Shown: positions 36,117 through 44,669 of the stretch, piece after piece
Numbering within the stretch: the first letter of the stretch is position 1
How the letters are laid out: each line of letters begins with the position of its first letter
From: an uncultured Rikenellaceae bacterium
GTDB taxonomy: Bacteria > Bacteroidota > Bacteroidia > Bacteroidales > Rikenellaceae
Length of the DNA stretch: 64,000 bases
Reading direction: 5' to 3'
Assembly: GCA_946486375.1 (NCBI GenBank)
Contig: CAMLTW010000004.1
Location: 124,001-188,000, forward strand
Notes under the pieces: generated by a model
Seen by the model: the letters and a program-made list of their open reading frames with translations, nothing else
The model's database searches: none
Told to the model about the DNA's origin: nothing
Translations under genes and position numbers: made by a program

Positions 36117-36508
36117 CGTTTTCCCGATTTTTCAACGTATCCCCTGATGTGCAGTCGGGCCGTGGCCGGATCCCCGCTGGTCGTCACCACGATCTCCTTG
36201 AGAAATGCCCCCGGTTCCCGCGAATGGTAAACCACGGTGATCGAATCCGTCCGGCCCGGCAGCAGGGGTTTTCCGGACCACTCCGCCTTCGTGCAGCGGC
36301 AGCCGGTCTTCACACCCGTCACCACCAGCGGCGCATCGCCCCGGTTGGTGAACGGGAAAACGGCCGTCCGACTTTCCTCGGCGGAAAACGTTCCGAAATC
36401 GCACCACGTGCGGGCGAATTCCGCCCTTCCCGAAGATCGTTGCTGCGCAGGCGCCGCCTGTCCGAGCCAGACCGCGATGACCAAACCGATGATTTTTCCC
36501 GTCTTCAT
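36113..36508 (-). CDS. DUF1573 secreted protein
   Basis: A 131-residue exported protein. Signal peptide (about 1-20, ending AAPAQ) and one DUF1573 domain (HYDIN/ASH-like beta sandwich): FGTFSAEESRTAVFPFTNRGDAPLVV split as DFGTFSAEE and FPFTNRGDAPL, then the conserved GCRC pair and VVYHSREPGAF. DUF1573 proteins are very common in Bacteroidota; their function is not established. ATG 36508 was chosen because it is directly followed by the signal peptide. It overlaps the GT4 gene by 4 bp. Confidence 0.88.
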   Translation of the reverse strand: MKTGKIIGLVIAVWLGQAAPAQQRSSGRAEFARTWCDFGTFSAEESRTAVFPFTNRGDAPLVVTGVKTGCRCTKAEWSGKPLLPGRTDSITVVYHSREPGAFLKEIVVTTSGDPATARLHIRGYVEKSGKR

Positions 36509-36560
36509 ATCCGCCTGTTTTTCCGGAACCGGCACTCTCCGCGCTTTTCTTCCGGCCGGT

Positions 36561-36568
36561 CAAAATTA
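36561..36568 (-). promoter_or_regulatory. -7 element of the DUF1573-GT4 operon
   Basis: CAAAATTA on the plus strand (TAATTTTG on the minus strand), 52 bp before ATG 36508. Confidence 0.5.
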
Positions 36569-36645
36569 ACGAATTCGCTTCGGAAAACGAAACTTTCCGC
36601 CAGAAACGGCATTCCCTGTCCGGATGCATTGTGAAAAATATTTCC

Positions 36646-36653
36646 TAAATTTG
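36646..36653 (+). promoter_or_regulatory. -7 element of the thioredoxin-like gene
   Basis: TAAATTTG, an exact TAnnTTTG, 18 bp before the ATG at 36672. Confidence 0.45.
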
Positions 36654-36671
36654 TGAAAACATGCGGCGGAA

Positions 36672-37133
36672 ATGAAATTCTTATACTGCACGCTCGTCCT
36701 GGCGCTGACCGCGGTCGCCGGCTACGGACAAAAACTGATGATCGGGGAAAAGGTTCCCGACCTCCGGGTCGAAGAGTGGTACGAAAACAGAATCCCCGAA
36801 ACGGCCGGCCGGCCCATGCTGTTGGATTTTTTCCATTCGGCCAACGGACAGTGCGTCCGATCCCTGCCGAAAACGGCGGAACTGGCCCGGAAGTACGCCG
36901 GAAAGCTGAATGTCATCGTCCTCGCGCGGGAAGGATTGGACAAGCTTTCGCCTCATCTGGAGGGGAAAGGCTATCTTCTTTATGCGGGCAACGACGAAAG
37001 CGGGAAAACCTTCGGAGCCTACGGCGTCCGGTTCGTGCCCTTCGCCGTGCTGACCGACGCCCGCGGGCGGCTGGTCTGGACGGGAAACCTCACCGCCCTG
37101 ACGGAAGAAACTCTGCAAAAAGCATTTAAGTAA
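36672..37133 (+). CDS. Exported TlpA/thioredoxin-like protein lacking the CxxC pair
   Basis: A 153-residue exported thioredoxin-fold protein: signal peptide (1-19, ending GYGQ), then GEKVPDLRVEEWY and a thioredoxin core. Where TlpA/ResA proteins have WCxPC, this one has HSANGQCVRSLP, so the first cysteine is Asn and only the second Cys remains. The cis-Pro region (VRFVPFAVLTD) is intact. It therefore cannot form the usual disulfide. It may bind a ligand or a mixed disulfide, or simply be a degenerate family member. It stands alone, divergent from the DUF1573 operon. Confidence 0.8.
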   Translation: MKFLYCTLVLALTAVAGYGQKLMIGEKVPDLRVEEWYENRIPETAGRPMLLDFFHSANGQCVRSLPKTAELARKYAGKLNVIVLAREGLDKLSPHLEGKGYLLYAGNDESGKTFGAYGVRFVPFAVLTDARGRLVWTGNLTALTEETLQKAFK

Positions 37134-37163
37134 CCCTCTGCTTCATATCGAAAAGGCGTTTCC

Positions 37164-37185
37164 GCCGGCAGTATCTTGTGCCGGC
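37164..37185 (+). terminator. Possible terminator after the thioredoxin-like gene
   Basis: GCCGGCA-GTATCTTG-TGCCGGC, a perfect 7-bp stem 30 bp after the stop, with a T-run only 10 bp later. Confidence 0.4.
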
Positions 37186-37415
37186 AGGGAAGTCCGTTTT
37201 CATGCCCCCGATATCTCGGAAACGCGTCCTCGACTCATACGCCTACGGTTCCGTGAAAAAACCGGAAATTCCGGTCGGTTCCTCCTGTCGGATGCGTCCG
37301 GCGAGACGATTCCGGAATGTTCCGTTCCTTCCGACCGCCCCCTGCCGTTACGAGAAAACGGAAGAAACGCGGCAGGGTATTTGACGTTTTTCCGGAACAC
37401 GTCAAAACGCATCCC

Positions 37416-37934
37416 ATGAAAATTCTTTTCCTGCTGATCTTCCTGTCTCTGTTCTGTCCGGAAACGGTCGTGGCTTCGGTGCCGGACGACCGGAGAAAAG
37501 AAAAGATAGCCGCGGAGGAAGCCCAAACCGCCCGGATCATCGAAGCCCGGAATTACACCTTCCAACTGCAAACACTCAACGTGATGGTGCCGTCGCTCGG
37601 CGTGATGCGGGGCATTCAGGCCGGCTATTACATCACCGTCACCCCGGACAGCCTCGAAGTAAATCTCCCGTTCTTCGGCACTTTTACCGACAACTATTTC
37701 GATACCGATAAAAGCATCCGTTTCCGATGTAGCAAATACGGGTACTTTCAATCGAAGAAACCCCGCGGCGGATGGGAAATTATCATCGGCGCAACGGGTA
37801 AATCGGGCGAGCAGTACACGTTTTACCTCACAGTCAGCCCGCGGGGAGGCGCCTTCTTAAAAGCAGTGAATCAGCAGCGAATCTCGATTTCATTCGATGG
37901 CGTGGTGGTTCCGGCCGAACCCTTCGAAAAGTGA
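37416..37934 (+). CDS. DUF4251 exported protein, copy 1
   Basis: A 172-residue protein: signal peptide (about 1-19, ending VVAS), a charged helical lead (RRKEKIAAEEAQTARIIEAR) and a DUF4251 domain with NYTFQLQTLNVMVPS, YYITVTPDSLEVNLPFFG and ISISFDGVVVPAEP. DUF4251 proteins are exported and restricted to Bacteroidota as far as I know, with no known function. ATG 37416 was chosen because the signal peptide follows directly. A second DUF4251 protein is encoded 103 bp downstream on the same strand. Confidence 0.82.
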   Translation: MKILFLLIFLSLFCPETVVASVPDDRRKEKIAAEEAQTARIIEARNYTFQLQTLNVMVPSLGVMRGIQAGYYITVTPDSLEVNLPFFGTFTDNYFDTDKSIRFRCSKYGYFQSKKPRGGWEIIIGATGKSGEQYTFYLTVSPRGGAFLKAVNQQRISISFDGVVVPAEPFEK

Positions 37935-38037
37935 AATTCCGCCCTTTCCGCCCGACGGAAAACCGGAGCGTATGGCGGGAAATTTGCACCCCGGAGAACG
38001 GAAACGTTATACCTCAAATCGCATAAAAACAGTTGCC

Positions 38038-38571
38038 ATGAAAAAGTTGTTACTCATTTTCGCCCTGTCCCTGGTCGCCCTGGGAGTCCGGGCGCAGGAA
38101 ACCCGGCGGGAGGAACGGATGGAACTCAAGCACGAACGGGCGGAACGCCGCGAAGAAAGGCAAAAGGAATACGCCAGGTACCTCGATTCGCTGATCCTGA
38201 GCCGGGATTACGAATTCGTGCCGCAGACCTTCCAGATGCAGCCGGCCGGCATGCTCCGGAACATTTACAATCCGTTCTACTACATCTACGTCTATCCTTC
38301 CTACATCCAGATCCACGTGCCCTACATCAAAGGATTCACGCCTCCCTATTACATCGCTCTGCTGAATTTCGACTCGTTCTATCCGAACGGATACACGGCC
38401 GTGCAGGGGGAACACGGATGGACGATTTCGTTCAGCGCTTCGGGCATGGACGGCAACACCTACACGTTCGACTTCTTCGTGAACTACGTAGGCGGCGAAA
38501 CGAACCTGAACATTTCCACGCCGGTCTACAATACCGTCACCTATTCGGGCTACCTGCGCGGATACAACTGA
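38038..38571 (+). CDS. DUF4251-like exported protein, copy 2
   Basis: A 177-residue exported protein with signal peptide (1-18, ending VRAQ), a highly charged helix (about 20-47: ERMELKHERAERREERQKEY as the core) and a DUF4251-like beta domain with DYEFVPQTFQMQPAG, YYIYVYPSYIQIHVPY and VTYSGYLRGYN. It is the same layout as the gene before it, so the pair is a tandem duplication. Function unknown. A strong terminator follows. Confidence 0.8.
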   Translation: MKKLLLIFALSLVALGVRAQETRREERMELKHERAERREERQKEYARYLDSLILSRDYEFVPQTFQMQPAGMLRNIYNPFYYIYVYPSYIQIHVPYIKGFTPPYYIALLNFDSFYPNGYTAVQGEHGWTISFSASGMDGNTYTFDFFVNYVGGETNLNISTPVYNTVTYSGYLRGYN

Positions 38572-38593
38572 GATCCTTTCCCCACAACAAACG

Positions 38594-38624
38594 AAAAAGC
38601 CTTCCGGAAACCGGAAGGCTTTTT
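38594..38624. terminator. Strong bidirectional terminator
   Basis: AAAAAGCCTTCCGG-AAA-CCGGAAGGCTTTTT, a perfect 14-bp stem between the convergent DUF4251 pair and the Gfo/Idh/MocA gene. Confidence 0.92.
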
Positions 38625-38699
38625 CAATGATCCGTTCTGGCCGATTCGCCGACCCCGCTTCACGAACCGGCGTTCCGGGCACAGGCCCCCTACACCCGC

Positions 38700-40073
38700 T
38701 CAGGCTTTTTTCGCCAGCGGTTTGAGCGAAGTCAGATCGGCTATTTTCACCGGTTTGCCCGTATCGCAACTGTTCCGGGCAGCGACGCCGGTCAGGATGG
38801 AGAACGCGCCGTCCCGCACCCCGGCGGATTGTTTGTAGGGATCTTCCGGCAGATCGAGGAAAATCTTGTCCAGCATCCGGTAGTCGCCCCCGCCGTGTCC
38901 TCCCGCGCCGGCATTGTGGGAAACGCGGTAATAATCCCGGATTCCGAAATCCTTCGTCACCACGATTTCATCGTAATCGGCGTTGAAAGACGGATTCGAT
39001 TCCTGCACCCAGGCGTCCAGCCGTCCTTTCGTCCCGTTGAAAGCGATCCGATACCCCTCGTACGGGGAATAAGTGGTCAGGGAATAGCTCACCTGCACTC
39101 CGTTGGCGTATTTGATGGTGGCGGCCATTTTGTCGAAAATGTCGACGTCTTCCCTGAAAACGCATCCGTCCCGATGATACCCGTCGTACTGTTCGTTATC
39201 GACGTACAGGGCCTTCAGCCTCGGATTCGCTTCCACGTCCCAGTAGAATTTGCATTCCCGCTTGTGGTCGCAGGCGCGGCAGGTCGTACTGCGGTACGGG
39301 CCGTTCTTCCCATAGAACTCCAAAGCCCCGTAAGCGAACACTTCTTCCGGTTCCGTATCCAGCCAGTAGTTCAGCAGGTCGAAATGGTGGGTCGACTTGT
39401 GCACCCACAGCGAACCGCCGAATTCCCGGCGGCGGTGCCACCTCCGGAAATAGTCGGCTCCGTGGCGGGTATCCAGGTACCAATGGAAATCGGCCGATGT
39501 GACTTCCCCGATCTCGCCGGCCCGCAACAGTTCCCAGATTTTCTGCCGGTGAGGGGAATAGCGGTAATTGAACGTCACGATCACCTTTTTCCCGTATTTC
39601 TTTTCCGCGTCGATGATTTCCTGACACTTGAACTCGTCGGTGGTCATCGGCTTCTCGGTGATGATGTCCGCTCCCAGCTCCATCCCGCGGACGATATATT
39701 GGTGATGAAAGGCGTCCACCGTGGTCACGATCAGCAAATCGGGCTTGGTTTCCTTCATCATCTTTTCGAAATCGGTATAGGTCGGGCAATCCACCTTCAT
39801 CATCTTTTTCGCGGTTTCCACCCGTCCGGCGTTGGGATCGCACAATCCGACGAATTCCACCCGTTCCGGATAGCGGTTCACCACGGGAGTTCCCCACATG
39901 CCCGTTCCCCGGTGCCCGGTGCCGATCATCGCCACCCGTTTCTTTTTAATGGGGGCACCCTTGGCGCCCGGCAGCGCTTCGCCGCTCAACGCCATGGCGG
40001 GGTTGATCAGCAGTCCCCCGGTCATCAGCCCCATGGTTTTGAGGAAGTTTCTTCGGTTAATCGTGTTAGCCAT
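38700..40073 (-). CDS. Tat-exported Gfo/Idh/MocA-family oxidoreductase
   Basis: A 457-residue NAD(P)-dependent oxidoreductase-fold protein with a twin-arginine signal (NRRNFLKTMGLMTGG, residues 6-20). Rossmann fold motif GTGHRGTGMWG (about 50-60), catalytic-region EKP in IITEKPMTT (Lys about 143), and the C-terminal Gfo/Idh domain with AGGHGGGDYRML. Tat export of a pre-folded, cofactor-loaded enzyme is typical of Bacteroidota members acting on sugars. A cysteine cluster CRACDHKREC near residue 270 is unusual. Some Tat-exported relatives are GH109 or 3-keto-glycoside pathway enzymes; which applies here is not clear. Confidence 0.9.
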   Translation of the reverse strand: MANTINRRNFLKTMGLMTGGLLINPAMALSGEALPGAKGAPIKKKRVAMIGTGHRGTGMWGTPVVNRYPERVEFVGLCDPNAGRVETAKKMMKVDCPTYTDFEKMMKETKPDLLIVTTVDAFHHQYIVRGMELGADIITEKPMTTDEFKCQEIIDAEKKYGKKVIVTFNYRYSPHRQKIWELLRAGEIGEVTSADFHWYLDTRHGADYFRRWHRRREFGGSLWVHKSTHHFDLLNYWLDTEPEEVFAYGALEFYGKNGPYRSTTCRACDHKRECKFYWDVEANPRLKALYVDNEQYDGYHRDGCVFREDVDIFDKMAATIKYANGVQVSYSLTTYSPYEGYRIAFNGTKGRLDAWVQESNPSFNADYDEIVVTKDFGIRDYYRVSHNAGAGGHGGGDYRMLDKIFLDLPEDPYKQSAGVRDGAFSILTGVAARNSCDTGKPVKIADLTSLKPLAKKA

Positions 40074-40150
40074 GATAATTTAAGTTTTAGGTATTGGGTT
40101 GGTCAGTTTCTTCCGGCCTTTCCCTTTTAAAAAGAAAAGTCGAAGTTTTT

Positions 40151-40182
40151 CAAACTTATTAAATTTCTTCGGAATTTTCCAA
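40151..40182 (-). promoter_or_regulatory. Promoter of the Gfo/Idh/MocA gene
   Basis: -7 element CAAACTTA at 40151-40158 on the plus strand (TAAGTTTG on the minus strand), with CAA (TTG on the minus strand) at 40180-40182, 21 bp further upstream. The leader to the ATG at 40073 is about 70 nt. Confidence 0.65.
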
Positions 40183-40272
40183 CAAAACGACGAAAAAAAT
40201 ATCGACAAAAAGAAAAGGTATTGTTTCCTTCGGAACATGCCGGCAGTCGAGCGGATATTTCACCGAAATTTC

Positions 40273-40280
40273 TATCTTTG
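40273..40280 (+). promoter_or_regulatory. -7 element upstream of the CatB/Vat-type acetyltransferase
   Basis: TATCTTTG, exact TAnnTTTG. If this is the gene's promoter, the leader to ATG 40657 is about 370 nt and has no credible gene of its own. Confidence 0.5.
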
Positions 40281-40656
40281 TACTCAGGATTCAATTTTAC
40301 CTATCCGCAATGCATCCTCTTTGCATATGACCGCCTTCTTTCGGGACGCGCCGGGAATGACCGCCCAGGCGCAGGATCATCGTATCCGTTTCCGCCGCAG
40401 GGTTCAACCGGCACGGAATCCGCAAAACAGATAAGCCCAGCCTTATTCGGCGTTTTGCAGGCACGTCGTTTCCGAAACGAACCGAATCCCGCATTGCCGA
40501 ATCGGGCGCTGCTTTTCCTGCTCCCGACGGAAACCCGGTTGTCCGACCGACATGGCAGACGCCTTTTTTCAATCCATTTCCACCGAGCGGCAGCCTCCTT
40601 TTGCAAGGAAGCCGCCCATTCGGACCATGAAGCAAACCATTTAAAACCAAACCGCG
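40281..40656 (+). other. Long presumed 5' leader of the acetyltransferase gene
   Basis: A 376-bp stretch with no supported coding sequence; frames that cross it run into the acetyltransferase gene out of frame. At 40589-40616 it contains a hairpin (GGCAGCCTCCTT-TTGC-AAGGAAGCCGCC, 10 of 12 pairs) ending 40 bp before the start codon. It could hold regulatory structure, but I see no known riboswitch. Confidence 0.4.
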
Positions 40657-41292
40657 ATGATGACGAAAACCTACCCCCGTACCGGGGATACACAAACCGT
40701 TTACCTGAACGCCGTCGTGAAAGACCCCCGGATCGAGATCGGGGATTACACGATCTACAACGATTTCGTTTCCGATCCGCGGCTGTTCGAGCGGAATAAC
40801 GTACTCTACCACTATCCGATCCACCGGGAACGGCTGATCGTGGGCAAATTCTGCTCGATCGCCTGTGGAGCGAAGTTTCTGTTCAACTGCGCCAACCATA
40901 CGCTGAAATCCCTGTCCACCTATACGTTTCCCCTGTTCTACGAAGACTGGAGACTGGATAAAGCGGACGTGGCCTCCGCCTGGGGCGACAAGGGGGACAT
41001 CGTGATCGGCAACGACGTCTGGATCGGCTACGAAGCGGCGATCCTGGCCGGAGTCCGCATCGGCGACGGAGCCGTGATCGCTGCAAGGGCGGTGGTCACC
41101 CGGGACGTTCCCCCGTACACCATCGCAGGCGGTGTTCCGGCCCGGGAAATCCGGAAACGGTTCGATGCGGATACGATCGAACGATTGCAGGCGCTCCAAT
41201 GGTGGGACTGGCCCATCGACCGGATACGGCGGTGTTTGCCCGATCTCATGAGCGGGAATCCGGACCGGCTCGCAGCGTACGAAAAATCGTGA
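40657..41292 (+). CDS. CatB/Vat-type xenobiotic O-acetyltransferase
   Basis: Hexapeptide-repeat acetyl-CoA transferase, 211 residues, of the family that includes chloramphenicol (CatB) and streptogramin (Vat) acetyltransferases. Family hallmarks are all present: [21 protein letters not shown], the catalytic-His segment [17 protein letters not shown], and the left-handed beta-helix coils [46 protein letters not shown], then WWDWP. Chromosomal members may act on natural substrates instead, so resistance is possible but unproven. A terminator follows directly. Confidence 0.9.
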   Translation: MMTKTYPRTGDTQTVYLNAVVKDPRIEIGDYTIYNDFVSDPRLFERNNVLYHYPIHRERLIVGKFCSIACGAKFLFNCANHTLKSLSTYTFPLFYEDWRLDKADVASAWGDKGDIVIGNDVWIGYEAAILAGVRIGDGAVIAARAVVTRDVPPYTIAGGVPAREIRKRFDADTIERLQALQWWDWPIDRIRRCLPDLMSGNPDRLAAYEKS

Positions 41293-41295
41293 ACG

Positions 41296-41325
41296 GAAGA
41301 CCGGCAGATCGCCGGTCTTCGTTTT
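41296..41325 (+). terminator. Terminator of the acetyltransferase gene
   Basis: GAAGACCGGC-AGATC-GCCGGTCTTC-GTTTT, perfect 10-bp stem 3 bp after the stop codon. Confidence 0.85.
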
Positions 41326-41501
41326 CAGAATGAGTGCCCTTTCTGATGATTCCTTACGGTCGTTTGCACGCTGCCCGTTCCATCGCCGGCACCGAAACGA
41401 CGGGCGGATTCCCGGAAAAGCCGAAAATCCGCCCGTTAGCGGCCCGATACCTTATTCGTTTCTTCTTCCCGTCTTCCGGCCCATCTTTCGGTTTTTATCC
41501 T

Positions 41502-41509
41502 TATTTTTG
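41502..41509 (+). promoter_or_regulatory. -7 element of the lipoprotein gene
   Basis: TATTTTTG, exact TAnnTTTG, 29 bp before ATG 41539. Confidence 0.5.
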
Positions 41510-41538
41510 CGGAAAACCGACGCTATCAGTCAAAACCG

Positions 41539-42054
41539 ATGAATAAATTCGCCAGATACCTGCCGGCACTGCTGGCCCTTCTGCTGACGGGCTGCGATCA
41601 GAACTACACGATGGACTGCGACTTTGTGGTGGTACCCTACCTCCAGTCCGACAAAAACGGCAGGGAAACCATCGCCGAGGACATCATCGGCTATTACTTT
41701 TATGCGGATACCAGCGACTATGAGGTAGCCTCCTACGAACAGGCGATGGCCGGGGAACTCCTCTCCAAAAAAGGGCTGCCGGAAAAGGTGGCCGACGGCA
41801 AAGCGATCGTCAGCGGCAACGACGGAAGTCTCCGGTTCAACCACCTGACGCAGGCCAAAGCGGTGCTGGTGCTGTGCGATACGCGGGAAAAAATCTACTG
41901 CTGGCGGGAAGCGGTGATGGAGCCGGGCATTCCGGAAGTGTTCACCCGCCTGCGCATCCGGACCTGGCGGACGGGAGAGACCTACCGGGAAGCGGGATGG
42001 ACGGTAACGCTTCCGCCGTCGGAAGAATCCCCTGACGAACCCGCGGAAGAATAA
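41539..42054 (+). CDS. Hypothetical lipoprotein
   Basis: A 171-residue lipoprotein: signal peptide with lipobox LLTGC (Cys19), then a mainly beta-strand domain (CDFVVVPYLQSDK, ETIAEDIIGYYFYADT, LRFNHLTQAKAVLVLCD) and an acidic Pro-rich C-terminus (PPSEESPDEPAEE). I do not recognise the family. It has its own promoter and is convergent with the GT2 gene. Processing to the outer or inner membrane surface is inferred from the lipobox. Confidence 0.72.
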   Translation: MNKFARYLPALLALLLTGCDQNYTMDCDFVVVPYLQSDKNGRETIAEDIIGYYFYADTSDYEVASYEQAMAGELLSKKGLPEKVADGKAIVSGNDGSLRFNHLTQAKAVLVLCDTREKIYCWREAVMEPGIPEVFTRLRIRTWRTGETYREAGWTVTLPPSEESPDEPAEE

Positions 42055-42179
42055 CGGGCAACAGCGAAAACCCGGTTCAGCGGAAAACCCGGACGGATTT
42101 TTTTACGGCAGAAAAAGGCATTTGTTCCCCTGACCGCGGTTCCGAAGACCGTCCGGCAAAAATCCGGCTATAGCATTCT

Positions 42180-42935
42180 TTACTTTCTCCGCCGGAGTTT
42201 CCGATAGCGAGGCCGGAAGGCGTCCAGCACGAAAAGCCCGTGTGCCGCCACGGTCGGCAGCAGCCCGAAATATTTCCGCATGATCCGGAAACGTTCCTTC
42301 AAGGCCTCCTTTCGGTGCCGGTCGGAAGCTCCTCCTTCGACGAACTCGGTGAGCACGCAACGCGTATTGACGATCGTGCGGGCCCGTTTCAGCGCCAGCA
42401 ACACCCACTCCACGTCCGCGGCATACCGGTACCCCGTATCGTAAAACGGAGCGATTTCCCGACGGACGAGAATCGACTGGTGACAGACCACCATGCCCCG
42501 GAAAAAACTTTTCCACGTCATCCGTGCGGGAAGCCTTTTTTTCCTCAGGCCCATGACCTTACCTTCCTCGGAACGGATCAGCGTTTCCCCGTAATAAACG
42601 TCGGCCCATTCCTGCTCGTCTTCGAAAATGAAGCGCACCACCTCCGAATCGTAAATCGTGTCCCCCGCGTTGACGAACCAGACATAATCCCCCGTGGCGG
42701 CTTTCAGACCCTTGTTCATGGCATCATATATGCCGTCGTCCGGTTCGCTGACGCTGTACGCGACAGCCGATGCGAACTCCCGGAGTACGGCGGGCGTATC
42801 GTCCGTGGAAGCCCCGTCAATCACGATCGTCTCCAGGGCCGGATAATCGGCCCGGACGACGCTTTCGAGGGTGCGCCGCAAAGCGTCCGCGGCATTGTAC
42901 GCAACGGTGATGACCGATATTTTGGGATATTTCAT
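42180..42935 (-). CDS. Glycosyltransferase family 2 protein
   Basis: Inverting GT-A fold glycosyltransferase, 251 residues. Nucleotide-sugar-binding N-terminus ISVITVAYNAADALRRTLES, the IDGASTDDT segment, the EPDDGIYDAMNKGL motif and VNAGDTIYD in place of a classical DXD. It belongs to the WcaA/PglI-like group and closely resembles the GT2 gene at 63027-63821. ATG 42935 was chosen; the longer frame to 43151 overlaps the divergent S41 protease gene and has no domain support. The acceptor is unknown. Confidence 0.9.
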   Translation of the reverse strand: MKYPKISVITVAYNAADALRRTLESVVRADYPALETIVIDGASTDDTPAVLREFASAVAYSVSEPDDGIYDAMNKGLKAATGDYVWFVNAGDTIYDSEVVRFIFEDEQEWADVYYGETLIRSEEGKVMGLRKKRLPARMTWKSFFRGMVVCHQSILVRREIAPFYDTGYRYAADVEWVLLALKRARTIVNTRCVLTEFVEGGASDRHRKEALKERFRIMRKYFGLLPTVAAHGLFVLDAFRPRYRKLRRRK

Positions 42936-42981
42936 ACTTTGAAGATATTGGCTAAATTCGCACTCAATATAAAAGAAAAAA

Positions 42982-44601
42982 ATGGAATACAACAATTCGT
43001 CGCGCCGAATTCTTTTTCCGCTGATAGCGGCGGGCATCATCATCCTGGGCATCCTGATCGGCATTTCGCTCGACCGGGCCGACGTCCGGAACCGGCTGCA
43101 GAATTTCGTGTCTCCCGGTGCCGCCCCCGCCACGGACAAACTGGAAGACATGCTGTCCCTGATCCGTACTCAATATGTGGACGACGTGGAAATGGATTCG
43201 ATAGCCGAAAAGGTGATTCCGGTACTGCTCGAAAACCTCGATCCCCATTCGGTCTACATTCCGGCCGCCGAGCTGGCTCAAGTCAACGAGCCGCTGGAAG
43301 GACAGTTCGACGGCATCGGCGTGACCTTCAACATGATAACCGACACGGTACTCATCCTGAATGTCATCCCCGGAGGCCCGAGCGCACGGGCGGGACTGTT
43401 GAACGGCGACCGGATCATCACGGTGGACGACAGCGTCATCGCCGGACGGAACGTCGACCAGAACCGCGTGGTGAAAATGCTGCGCGGGCAACGGGGATCG
43501 AAAGTGCGGCTGGGCATCCGCCGGAACGGAGTGGAGGAATTGGTGCCCGTAACGGTCACGCGCGGGATCATCCCCGTTAAGAGCATCGACGCCGCCCTGC
43601 TGCTCGCACCCGAAACCGGATACATCAAACTGTCCCGTTTTTCGCGCAACTCCCATGCGGAACTTCTGGAAGCGGTGGAACGTCTTTCCTCGGAAGGGAT
43701 GGAGAAACTGATTTTCGACCTGCGCGGCAATTCGGGAGGCTTCCTGGATCAGGCCATCCTGATCGCCAACGAGTTCCTGCCGGAAGGAAAGCTGATCGTC
43801 TATACGGAAGGCAAGGCGCAGCGACGGCGGGAACAACGGAGCGACGGACGCGGCACGCTGCGGGAGATGCCGGTGGCGGTGCTGATCGACGAAGGCTCGG
43901 CATCGGCCAGCGAAATCGTGGCGGGCGCCCTTCAGGACAACGACCGCGGCACCATCGTCGGACGCCGTTCCTTCGGCAAAGGGCTGGTGCAGGAGCAAAT
44001 TCCGTTTACGGACGGCTCGGCGGTACGCCTCACGGTGGCCCGGTACTACACCCCTGTCGGACGGAGCATCCAAAAACCCTATGACCGGGGAATCGAAGCC
44101 TACTACGGCGACCTGGAAAACCGGTTCCTCCACAGCGAACTGTTTTCGGCGGACAGCATCCGCTTTCCCGACTCGCTGCGATTCGCCACGCCCGCCGGAA
44201 AAATCGTTTACGGCGGGGGCGGAATCATGCCGGACGTTTTCGTTCCCATCGACACCGCCCGTCTCACTCCCTACATGCAACAGGTGCTGGGACGGAACAT
44301 TTTGTTATACTATACGTTCGATTACAGCGACAAACATCGGGAAGCGCTCAACGCCATCCGCACCCCGGAGCAGCTGGAAGCCTATTTCCGGCAGGCGGGC
44401 GATCTGACGGATGATTTCTTACGCTATACGGCAGCCCGCGGAATCGTCCCCGGAAAAGCGGAAAAAAGGGTGTCCGGCCCCCTGCTGGAAGCGGAACTCA
44501 AGGCCCATATCGGAAAGAATACTTCCCTGGAAGACAATGCGTTTTACCTGTATATCCATCCGGAGGACAACGTTATTAAAAAAACATTAGAAATTTTTTA
44601 A
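42982..44601 (+). CDS. S41-family C-terminal processing protease, second copy
   Basis: Tail-specific protease, 539 residues. N-terminal membrane anchor (about 10-30), PDZ domain (about 100-190; GQFDGIGVTF, AGLLNGDRIITVDD) and S41 core with Ser308 in GSASASE and Lys333 in SFGKGLVQ. C-terminal helical extension of about 130 residues. Sequence differs widely from the S41 protease at 14022-15692 outside the motifs, so these are old paralogues. It is divergent from the GT2 gene across 46 bp. Substrate unknown. Confidence 0.93.
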   Translation: MEYNNSSRRILFPLIAAGIIILGILIGISLDRADVRNRLQNFVSPGAAPATDKLEDMLSLIRTQYVDDVEMDSIAEKVIPVLLENLDPHSVYIPAAELAQVNEPLEGQFDGIGVTFNMITDTVLILNVIPGGPSARAGLLNGDRIITVDDSVIAGRNVDQNRVVKMLRGQRGSKVRLGIRRNGVEELVPVTVTRGIIPVKSIDAALLLAPETGYIKLSRFSRNSHAELLEAVERLSSEGMEKLIFDLRGNSGGFLDQAILIANEFLPEGKLIVYTEGKAQRRREQRSDGRGTLREMPVAVLIDEGSASASEIVAGALQDNDRGTIVGRRSFGKGLVQEQIPFTDGSAVRLTVARYYTPVGRSIQKPYDRGIEAYYGDLENRFLHSELFSADSIRFPDSLRFATPAGKIVYGGGGIMPDVFVPIDTARLTPYMQQVLGRNILLYYTFDYSDKHREALNAIRTPEQLEAYFRQAGDLTDDFLRYTAARGIVPGKAEKRVSGPLLEAELKAHIGKNTSLEDNAFYLYIHPEDNVIKKTLEIF

Positions 44602-44630
44602 GATTCCGTACCAACATTCGGAAATAGTAT

Positions 44631-44638
44631 TACTTTTG
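44631..44638 (+). promoter_or_regulatory. -7 element of the tiny lipoprotein gene
   Basis: TACTTTTG, exact TAnnTTTG, 31 bp before the ATG at 44670. Confidence 0.6.
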
Positions 44639-44651
44639 CCGCGAAATTTAA

Positions 44652-44658
44652 CAAGGAG
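44652..44658 (+). promoter_or_regulatory. Strong Shine-Dalgarno of the tiny lipoprotein
   Basis: AAGGAGG with an A-rich spacer of about 11 nt before ATG 44670; unusually strong for this genome. Confidence 0.65.
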
Positions 44659-44669
44659 GAATTAAGAAA

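Noticed and set aside
40221..40799. A 192-residue frame upstream of and overlapping the acetyltransferase
   Set aside because: It overlaps the acetyltransferase out of frame, is Arg/Pro-rich and has no domain; treated as leader sequence.
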